A stretch of DNA of 33,940 nucleotides from assembly GCA_016934455.1 (NCBI GenBank), contig JAFGSX010000300.1:1-33940 (forward strand), given 5' to 3'. The translations under genes and the position numbers were made by a program. Below the pieces are notes generated by a model. It was not told the origin of the DNA and made no database searches. It worked only from the letters and a program-made list of their open reading frames with translations. This document shows, piece by piece, positions 27,258 to 33,940 of the stretch (positions within the stretch are counted from its first letter, which is position 1; every line of letters begins with the position of its first letter). The DNA comes from Deltaproteobacteria bacterium (GTDB lineage Bacteria; Myxococcota; JACRCW01; JAFGSX01).

Positions 27258-28622
27258 ATGGCACCTGCGACCGAGAATCACACCAACACCCGGCGCCCGC
27301 TGCTGACCCTGCAACAGGCGGTGGCCGAGGCGCACCGCTGTCTGCTCTGCCACGACGCGCCCTGCAGCAAGGGTTGCCCCGGCGGCACCGATCCGGGCAC
27401 GTTCATCCGGCAGCTCCGCTTCTACAATCTCAAGGGCGCGGCTCGCACCGTGCTGCGCAATAACCCGCTCGGCGGGACCTGCGCCGCGGTCTGCCCGGTC
27501 GAGTCGACCTGCGTGCGCGAGTGCCTGCGCAGCGGCATCGATCGGCCGATCGACATCGACGGGCTGCAGGCGTTCGCCGTCGCCTACGGCCGGCAGCACG
27601 GCGTCAGGGCGCTGGCGCGCGGCGCCGCCCGCAAGGAGAAGGTGGCCATCGTCGGCGCCGGCCCGGCCGGACTGACCGCGGCCGCCCGGCTGGCGCAGCT
27701 CGGCTACCCGGTTACGTTGTTCGAAGCGCGGCCCAAGGCCGGCGGCATGCTGCGCTACGGCGTGCCGCCGAGCCGGTTCGAGGAGCACCTGCTCGACGCC
27801 GACCTCGAGGAGATCCTGGGGCTTGGGATCGAGCTGCGCACCGGCTCGCCGATCCAGGGCGACGACGGTGCGGCCCACCTGCTGGAGCAGGATTTCCAGG
27901 CGGTCTTCGTGGCCCCCGGGCTGTGGCGCTCCTATCGGCTCGAGGTGCCGGGCAGCGAGCTCAAGGGCGTGACCACTGCTCTCGAATTCCTGGCCGACGT
28001 GCACAACGACGCGGCCAAGGCGGCGGCGCTGGTCAAGGGCCGCAACATCGCCATCGTCGGCGGCGGCTCGGTGGCGATGGACGTGGCGCGCTGCTGCCGC
28101 GAGCTGGGCGCCGGGCGCATCTACGCGATCGCGCTCGAGAGCATGACCGAGCTGCCGGCGCAGCCGGACGAGCTGGACCAGGCTCTCAAGGACGGCGTGA
28201 TCATCAAGCCGCAGTGCCAGGTGGCGCGCATCGTCCCCCTGCGGGGACTTCCCGGGGTCGCCGGCGCTGGCGACGAGGTGGCCGGCGTCGAGGGCCACGA
28301 GACCGAGTGGATCGAGCCGGGCAAGCTGGTGCCGCAGAACGCGCGGCCGGTCGAGGGCACCGGCTTCAAGCTGCGCGTGGGCGCGGTGATCCAGGCCATC
28401 GGGCAGGGGCCGACCGACGAGATCGGCAAGATCCTGACCCAGGTCAAGAAGAGCGGCCCGCGCTGGGCCGTCGACGAGGCCACCCAGGCGACCGCGGTCA
28501 ACCGGGTCTACGCCGGCGGCGACGTGGTGCGCGGCGCCGGCACCGTGGTGCAGGCGGTGGCCGACGGCAAGCGGGCGGCCGACGCGATCCATGCGCTGCT
28601 CGACGGAAAGGAGCGTGCGTGA
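27258..28622 (+). CDS. preT: NAD(P)-dependent dihydropyrimidine dehydrogenase subunit PreT / glutamate synthase small-subunit-like flavoprotein
   Basis: HRCLLCHDAPCSKGCPGGTDPGTFIRQ, GGTCAAVCPVESTCVREC Fe-S motifs; VAIVGAGPAGLTAAARLAQLGYPVTLFEA FAD site; adjacent to preA. Confidence 0.85.
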   Translation: MAPATENHTNTRRPLLTLQQAVAEAHRCLLCHDAPCSKGCPGGTDPGTFIRQLRFYNLKGAARTVLRNNPLGGTCAAVCPVESTCVRECLRSGIDRPIDIDGLQAFAVAYGRQHGVRALARGAARKEKVAIVGAGPAGLTAAARLAQLGYPVTLFEARPKAGGMLRYGVPPSRFEEHLLDADLEEILGLGIELRTGSPIQGDDGAAHLLEQDFQAVFVAPGLWRSYRLEVPGSELKGVTTALEFLADVHNDAAKAAALVKGRNIAIVGGGSVAMDVARCCRELGAGRIYAIALESMTELPAQPDELDQALKDGVIIKPQCQVARIVPLRGLPGVAGAGDEVAGVEGHETEWIEPGKLVPQNARPVEGTGFKLRVGAVIQAIGQGPTDEIGKILTQVKKSGPRWAVDEATQATAVNRVYAGGDVVRGAGTVVQAVADGKRAADAIHALLDGKERA

Positions 28623-29845
28623 TGACGACCACACCGACCCTCAAGGTCAACTTCTGCGGTGTCGAGTTCCCCAACCCGTTCTGTCTGTCGTCGTCGCCGG
28701 TCAGCAACACCTACGACATGTGCGCGCGCGCCTTCGACCTCGGCTGGGGCGGCGTCGTCTACAAGACGGTCGGGCCCGACTACGATGTCAAGATCACCCA
28801 CCCGTCGCCGCGCCTCAACGCGCTGCACCGCGGCATCGACCGCGTGATCGGGCTGCAGAACGTCGAGCAGATCTCGGACCGGCCGACCAAGGACAACTTC
28901 GAGGACATCGCCCGGCTCAAAAAAAACTACCCGAAGAACGTGGTGGTGTCGTCGATCATGGGCCTGACCCACGCCAACGACTGGGCGGTGCTGGCCAGGC
29001 AGGCGCAGGAAGCGGGCGCCGATCTGATCGAGTGCAACTTCTCCTGTCCGCAGATGACGGTCGAAGGCACCGGCCACAAGGTGGGCCAGGACGCGGCCAT
29101 CATCGAAAAACTGACGTCGATCACCAAGGGCGCCTGCAGCATCCCGGTGATGCCCAAGATGACTCCCAACGTCGCCGACATGCTGCCGGTGGCGCTGGCG
29201 GCCAAGGCCGGCGGCGCCGACGCGATCTCGGCCATCAACACGGTCAAGGCGATCACCGGCGTCGACCTGGAGGAGCTGGTGCCGCTGCCCAACGTGGCCG
29301 GCAAGTCGTCGACCAGCGGCTACTCGGGCAGCTCGTGCAAGCCGATCGCGCTGCGCTTCATATCGGACATGGCGCGCGACCAGCGGCTCGGCCTGCCGCT
29401 GTCGGGCATGGGCGGCATCTACACCTGGATCGACGCGGTCGAGTTCATGCTGCTGGGCGCCACCACCCTGCAGGTGACGACGGCGATCCTGCAGCACGGC
29501 TACCGCATCGTGCAGGACATGGCCGAGGGGCTGCTCGATTACCTGGCCGACCACGGCCACCGCTCGCCGCACGACATCATCGGCAAGGCGCTCAAGAACG
29601 TGGTCGACCCGTCCGAGCTCAGCCACCAGACCCAGGCGGTGTCGCAGATCGACCACGACAAATGCGTCGGCTGCGGCCAGTGCTACCTGACCTGTCGCGA
29701 CGGCGCGGCGCAGGCGATCACCATGAACGAGCAGCGCAAGCCGGTGGTCGACGAGGACGCCTGCTTCGGCTGCCTGATGTGCAAGCACATCTGCCCGGTC
29801 GATGGCTGCATCAGCTACAAGATCGTCCCGCATCATCTTTTGTAG
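28622..29845 (+). CDS. preA: Dihydropyrimidine dehydrogenase subunit PreA
   Basis: NFCGVEFPNPFCLSSSPVSNTYDMCARAFDLGWGGVVYKT; LIECNFSCPQMT; C-terminal ferredoxin CVGCGQCYLTC and CFGCLMCKHICPV. Start overlaps the preT stop (TGATG). Confidence 0.9.
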   Translation: MTTTPTLKVNFCGVEFPNPFCLSSSPVSNTYDMCARAFDLGWGGVVYKTVGPDYDVKITHPSPRLNALHRGIDRVIGLQNVEQISDRPTKDNFEDIARLKKNYPKNVVVSSIMGLTHANDWAVLARQAQEAGADLIECNFSCPQMTVEGTGHKVGQDAAIIEKLTSITKGACSIPVMPKMTPNVADMLPVALAAKAGGADAISAINTVKAITGVDLEELVPLPNVAGKSSTSGYSGSSCKPIALRFISDMARDQRLGLPLSGMGGIYTWIDAVEFMLLGATTLQVTTAILQHGYRIVQDMAEGLLDYLADHGHRSPHDIIGKALKNVVDPSELSHQTQAVSQIDHDKCVGCGQCYLTCRDGAAQAITMNEQRKPVVDEDACFGCLMCKHICPVDGCISYKIVPHHLL

Positions 29846-29913
29846 GGAGGTCTTGCAGCCGCCGGTTCCGAATGCGGTCCATTCTACGGCGCCGTTGCCG
29901 TGTTGGCTGGTAG

Positions 29914-30804
29914 TTAGCCGCGCGCGTTGCGCAGCGCCAGCAGCCCCCACTCGCCGCGCACGCGCCGCTCCAGCTCGCTCAGACCGCGCGCCGTGTACGG
30001 TTGGCGCACAGCGTCGAGCTGGCCGACCAGCAGCCCGGACAATATCAGCGTAGCACCGGGCGCCATTCGCCGCACGATGGCATCGGCCAGCTCGCACAGC
30101 GCGTCGAGCAGGATGTTGGCGACCACCAGGTCGAACCGGCCGGCCACGCCGACGTCGTGGCTGACCGCCAGCCGCAGCCGGTCGGCCAGGCCGTTGGCGG
30201 CGGCATTGGCGTGCGCGATCGCGATCGCATCGGGGTCGTCGTCGACCGCGACCACCGGCCGGGCGCCGAGTCGCGCTGCGAACAGCGCCAGGATGCCGGT
30301 GCCGCAGCCGACGTCGAGCAGCGAGCGGCCGTCCGGGTCGAGCTGTTCGATCGCCTCGGCGCACAGCCGGGTGGTCTCGTGGGTGCCGGTCCCAAACGCC
30401 ATGCCCGGGTCGAGCCGCAGCACCACATCGTGGGGGGCGGCATCGAAGTCGCGCCACGACGGTACCACCACCAGCCGTCGACCGATGCGCTGCGGTTGCC
30501 AGCGCTCTTGCCACGCGGTCGCCCAGTCCTTCTCGACGACGTCGTGCCACTGCAGCGTCGCCCGCGGTGGCGGCTCGATGGCGCCGAACAGCGCGCTCAG
30601 CGCGGCCGCGGCGCGCGCCTCGAGACCGGGGGCGGCGGTGAAGCAGGCGCGAACCTCGGCGCGTCCGGTCGGCGCGGCACCGGGATCGGCGCCGGAGCGG
30701 GTCTCGTCGTCGACGATCTCGATGGCGGGAGCGCCCAGCTCGGTCAGCAACGAGGCCACCGCGTCGACAAGGTGATCGTCGACGCCGACCTGGAGCTGAC
30801 GCAC
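29914..30804 (-). CDS. prmA: Ribosomal protein L11 methyltransferase
   Basis: DPGMAFGTGTHETTRLCAEAIEQL, SLLDVGCGTGILALFAARLGA, VVANILLDAL; start uncertain (GTG 30804 favoured over TTG 30840). Confidence 0.9.
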   Translation of the reverse strand: MRQLQVGVDDHLVDAVASLLTELGAPAIEIVDDETRSGADPGAAPTGRAEVRACFTAAPGLEARAAAALSALFGAIEPPPRATLQWHDVVEKDWATAWQERWQPQRIGRRLVVVPSWRDFDAAPHDVVLRLDPGMAFGTGTHETTRLCAEAIEQLDPDGRSLLDVGCGTGILALFAARLGARPVVAVDDDPDAIAIAHANAAANGLADRLRLAVSHDVGVAGRFDLVVANILLDALCELADAIVRRMAPGATLILSGLLVGQLDAVRQPYTARGLSELERRVRGEWGLLALRNARG

Positions 30805-30823
30805 GTCAGGGCTGCGGATGTGG

Positions 30824-31156
30824 CTACTGGATTTTGCCAAAGACGGAGAAGGCGATGACCAGACCGTAGATGACCAGCGACTCGATCAGCACCAGGCCGA
30901 GGATCATGGGCACGAACAGCTTGCCCGAGGCGCCCGGATTGCGGGCGATGCCCTCGAGCGCGGCCGCCGAGGCGCGACCCTGGCCGAAGGCACCGCCGAG
31001 GGCGGGCAGGCCGATCGCGATGGCGGCGGCGATCGCGTACCATGCGTTGTCCGAGGCGCTGCCGCCGGCTGCTGCTGCGGCTGGGTCGTGGGCGAACGCC
31101 ACGGCTGCCAACAGCGTGCCGACCATGACCAGGGCCAAGTTACGGGCGATCCTCAT
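30824..31156 (-). CDS. atpE: F0F1 ATP synthase subunit c with N-terminal signal-like extension
   Basis: [55 protein letters not shown] loop and membrane Glu; N-terminal [16 protein letters not shown]. Confidence 0.92.
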   Translation of the reverse strand: MRIARNLALVMVGTLLAAVAFAHDPAAAAAGGSASDNAWYAIAAAIAIGLPALGGAFGQGRASAAALEGIARNPGASGKLFVPMILGLVLIESLVIYGLVIAFSVFGKIQ

Positions 31157-31272
31157 CTCGTGCTCCTTGTCCCCCTCGACGGGCGCCGCTGTCGCGCGCT
31201 GCGCCGCACAGACTCTATTTAGTTCTGCGCTCCGTCGCCACTTTTTTCCGCGCTGGCATGTGGCGCGGGCGA

Positions 31273-32061
31273 TCAGTGCGCGGGTTGCTCCTCTTCGTGC
31301 TGCGCGGCGGTGGCCATGCCGATGTAGGTCGCGGTCAGCAGGCAGAACACCAGCGCCTGGATCACGCACACCAGCAAACCCAGCGCCTGGAACGGGATCG
31401 GCACCAGCAGCGGAATCATCCCGGCAAAGCCCAGCACCACGGCGTGGTCGCCGACCATGTTGCCAAACAGTCGCAGCGTCAGCGACAGCGGCCGCGCCAG
31501 GTGGCCGATCAGCTCGACCGGGAACATCAGCGGCGCCAGGAACCAGCCCCACCAGGATCCCATCGGGTTGGCCATGTGCGTGATGTGGCCGAGGCCGTTC
31601 ACGCGCAGCCCCTGGTAGTTGTAGTAGAAGAAGACGAACAGAGCGCAGGCGGCGTTGGTGCTGACGTTGTTCGTCGGTGGCTCGAAGCCGGGGATCAACC
31701 CGAGGGCGTTGCAGAAGAAGATGTAGAGCGCGAGCGTGCCGATCAGCGGGAAGTAGCGCTTGGTTTCGGGCCCGATGATGTCCTTCGAGATGCCGTAGAG
31801 GGCCTCGACCACCAGCTCGAGCGCGGCCAGCAGGCCGAGCTTGCCGTCGGGGACGATGTTGGCCTCGAGGTTGGCCAGGCGGCGGTTGGCAACCAGGGCG
31901 AGCAGCATCAGCACGATCAGCACCAGCAGCGCGCCGAACACGTGCTGCACCGCAAACGCCGTCGGCCCGAGCAGCGTGGCCTGGGCATGGCTGTGCCGCA
32001 GGAAGGCCGCTAGCTGTTCGTAGCCGGGCAGAAAATTGAACCAGGTCATCCCGTGCGGCAT
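31273..32061 (-). CDS. atpB: F0F1 ATP synthase subunit a
   Basis: [65 protein letters not shown]. Confidence 0.94.
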   Translation of the reverse strand: MPHGMTWFNFLPGYEQLAAFLRHSHAQATLLGPTAFAVQHVFGALLVLIVLMLLALVANRRLANLEANIVPDGKLGLLAALELVVEALYGISKDIIGPETKRYFPLIGTLALYIFFCNALGLIPGFEPPTNNVSTNAACALFVFFYYNYQGLRVNGLGHITHMANPMGSWWGWFLAPLMFPVELIGHLARPLSLTLRLFGNMVGDHAVVLGFAGMIPLLVPIPFQALGLLVCVIQALVFCLLTATYIGMATAAQHEEEQPAH

Positions 32062-32062
32062 C

Positions 32063-32491
32063 TCATTCCTTCGAACTACGGCTGCGCAGGAACTGCGCGA
32101 TGCGCTGCCTTTGCTCGCCGCTCCGGATCGCCAGCACCAGACCGGCCAGCGCCGGCATCGCAAACCCGATGCACAGGCCGAGCGCGTACTGCGGCCTTGT
32201 ATACAGCACCGCCACCACCACTGCAAACAGTGCCAGCACCTTGAGCAGCGCCAGGGCGACCAGCCTGGCCCCGGGCTGGGAACCGCTCAGGACCTGGGCG
32301 CACAGGCGCGCGATCGCCGACAGGTTGAGCAGGGCGAGCAGCGCGCCGATCGCCACACCCCACAGGTGCTGGGCCGGGAAGAGCAGGCCGACCGCGATCA
32401 TGAGCAAGGCCGCGATGGCGCTGGCGATCAGGAGATCGCGGCGGGCGCCCTGCAGGGCGGTCTCCAGTCGTTCGGTCGGCTTGTCGTTCAC
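32063..32491 (-). CDS. atpI: ATP synthase subunit I-like membrane protein
   Basis: About 142 aa with four hydrophobic segments, immediately upstream of atpB and overlapping AtpZ-like stop at 32488. Confidence 0.7.
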   Translation of the reverse strand: MNDKPTERLETALQGARRDLLIASAIAALLMIAVGLLFPAQHLWGVAIGALLALLNLSAIARLCAQVLSGSQPGARLVALALLKVLALFAVVVAVLYTRPQYALGLCIGFAMPALAGLVLAIRSGEQRQRIAQFLRSRSSKE

Positions 32492-32715
32492 TTCTCACCG
32501 AGGTCGGTGTGCCTGATCAGGCGCACCACCACCTTGATCGACGCGGCGATGCCGGCTGCACCCAGCAACATCATCAGCAGTGGGAAGGTGCCAAAACGCC
32601 GGTCCAGCCAGAGGCCGCCGCCCAGGCCGAGCACGACGCAGAGCGCGATCTCCAGGCCGATCGCCGAGATGCGATAGCCCTCCCGCAGCATGTCGCGGCC
32701 ATCGTCGTCGAGCAC
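32488..32715 (-). CDS. atpZ: AtpZ/AtpI-type F0F1-ATPase accessory protein
   Basis: 75 aa, two TM: GLEIALCVVLGLGGGLWLDRRFGTFPLLMMLLGAAGIAASIKVVVRLIR. Confidence 0.75.
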   Translation of the reverse strand: MLDDDGRDMLREGYRISAIGLEIALCVVLGLGGGLWLDRRFGTFPLLMMLLGAAGIAASIKVVVRLIRHTDLGEK

Positions 32716-32748
32716 ACGGTCACCCGCGGTGCCGGAAACGCGGGTCGA

Positions 32749-33447
32749 TCACGGAACCGAGGTGGGAGTCACGCCGCCCGTCTCGCCGGTCGGCGTCTCG
32801 CCAAAGGCATCGAAGGTCCAGGCAAAGGCGAGGCTGAGCTGCAGATTGTGAAAGGCGTTGAACTCGCCCGGCTGGATGTTCATGTAATTGACCGCGATGT
32901 TGCGCGGCGCGTAGATGACGTCGCGCACGTCGAGCCGCAGCATGGTGCCCTCGAGCATGTCGGCGATCTCGCCCAGGTAGACGCGGACGCCGGCCGCCGC
33001 CGCGCCGGAGAACTCGACGTCGGGCTTCTTGGCGGTGATGCCGGACTGGAACGTGATGGTGTCGCCGAGCCACTGATTGTCCACAAAGCCGATCAGACCG
33101 ACGCCCAGCCCGACGTAGGGGCGGATCCAGCCGGTCAGAAGATCCACCGTGCCGTCGAGATGGGGTTGCAGCACGTAGGTCAGCCGGTCGGCGCCCACCA
33201 CGACCGTGGGGGTGAACTCGAGACCGACGTCGAGCCGCAGCCGGTCGGCGAACAGCGCCCCGCCGCGGGCGCCGACGATCACGCCGTTCTGGATCGTCTG
33301 ATCGCGGCCGAGCCCCGGCCCGTCCAAGCCGCGGAAGAACTGTGCGCCCAGCACTGGTGCCACCTCGACCTGCGGCGGCGGTTCGGCCAGGGCGGCGGTG
33401 GCGAGAAGAGCCGAAATCAGCGCCAATGCCCGCAGTAGGCAATGCAT
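32749..33447 (-). CDS. Outer membrane beta-barrel-like protein
   Basis: Signal peptide MHCLLRALALISALLATAALA; alternating strand pattern (LRLDVGLEFTPTVVVG, PYVGLGVGLIGFVD). Confidence 0.65.
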   Translation of the reverse strand: MHCLLRALALISALLATAALAEPPPQVEVAPVLGAQFFRGLDGPGLGRDQTIQNGVIVGARGGALFADRLRLDVGLEFTPTVVVGADRLTYVLQPHLDGTVDLLTGWIRPYVGLGVGLIGFVDNQWLGDTITFQSGITAKKPDVEFSGAAAAGVRVYLGEIADMLEGTMLRLDVRDVIYAPRNIAVNYMNIQPGEFNAFHNLQLSLAFAWTFDAFGETPTGETGGVTPTSVP

Positions 33448-33586
33448 GTTGTCTCCCTCCACCCAACGTCCTGTGAAGGCGTCGGTTTTTGCAGATGGCG
33501 CAGCATCCTACGCAAAGAGCATGGTGAAGGGTAGCGAAAAAAAAAGCCGCGCAGTAGGGTAGGCCCAAAGCGCGTTCGGGGGCCAC

Positions 33587-33940
33587 ATGCCAACCAAATT
33601 GACATGGCTGCTGTTCTTGGGGATCGCCGGTTGCGGCGGCGGTGCGCTCGCGCCGTCGTATGACCTGGCTTCGGATCCGCTGGTGCTGGCGCTGCCGCCG
33701 GGCACCACGCTGCTGGTCGGCATCGATGCCCGGTCGCTGCGGCAGGCGCCGGCCTTTGGCGCGGCGATCGCGCACTCGGGGATCGACCTGCCGGCGCTGG
33801 AGCGCCGGTTGCGCGAGCGCGGCGGCCTGAGCTCGGGCGCCGATGCCGTCGCGCAGGCGCGGATCGGCTGCGGCGATCAGGGCTGCGCCGCGCTGGTGGA
33901 AGGCGATCTGCACGGGCTGTCGGTGCCCTGGGTCGCGACC
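33587..33940 (+). CDS. Putative lipoprotein, truncated by window end
   Basis: ATG at 33587 opens a frame reading MPTKLTWLLFLGIAGCGGGALAPSYDLASDPLVLALPPGTTLLVGIDARSLRQAPAF...; lipobox IAGC; no stop before 33940. Absent from the supplied ORF track. Confidence 0.65.
   Translation, partial: MPTKLTWLLFLGIAGCGGGALAPSYDLASDPLVLALPPGTTLLVGIDARSLRQAPAFGAAIAHSGIDLPALERRLRERGGLSSGADAVAQARIGCGDQGCAALVEGDLHGLSVPWVAT

Noticed and set aside
26856-28634. 592-aa minus-strand ORF opposite the kinase 3' end and preT
   Set aside because: Antisense to well-supported preT; no recognisable domain.
28508-30550. 680-aa minus-strand ORF across preA and prmA
   Set aside because: Crosses two confidently assigned genes in other frames; typical GC-rich shadow.
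31157-31552. Extension of the AtpE ORF to 242 aa
   Set aside because: Overlaps the atpB 3' end; the c subunit starts at ATG 31156.

Overview
This is a GC-rich, gene-dense bacterial chromosomal window. It looks like Myxococcota or a related deltaproteobacterial lineage, judging by Ser/Thr kinases with PEGA or AgmX-type tails, Asp/Ala-rich lipoprotein linkers and a MYXO-CTERM-like tail. From left to right it contains: a KorC-type 2-oxoacid:ferredoxin oxidoreductase gamma subunit; a kelch/IPT lipoprotein; a tightly coupled minus-strand cassette (DUF1460 amidase-like, GT2, DUF4922/HIT-like nucleotidyltransferase, SpoIID/LytB); a divergent giant alpha-2-macroglobulin with a CTEQ thioester motif; a secreted TIM-barrel-like protein with a MYXO-CTERM-like tail; a PEGA-domain Ser/Thr kinase; a TPR membrane protein; an HExxH protein; small SRP RNA; two tRNA-Ser genes; tadA, a FecR-domain protein and an outer-membrane-like protein in one overlapping operon; a Zn-ribbon/AgmX kinase; preT-preA; prmA; atpE-atpB-atpI-atpZ; an outer-membrane protein; and a truncated lipoprotein. 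The observations I rate highest are (i) a dispersed two-hairpin repeat with conserved loops and compensated stems, present at 1-64 (+) and 21096-21161 (-), and (ii) the four-gene cell-envelope cassette at 3198-7888. All calls come from reading the sequence; no database search or folding program was run.
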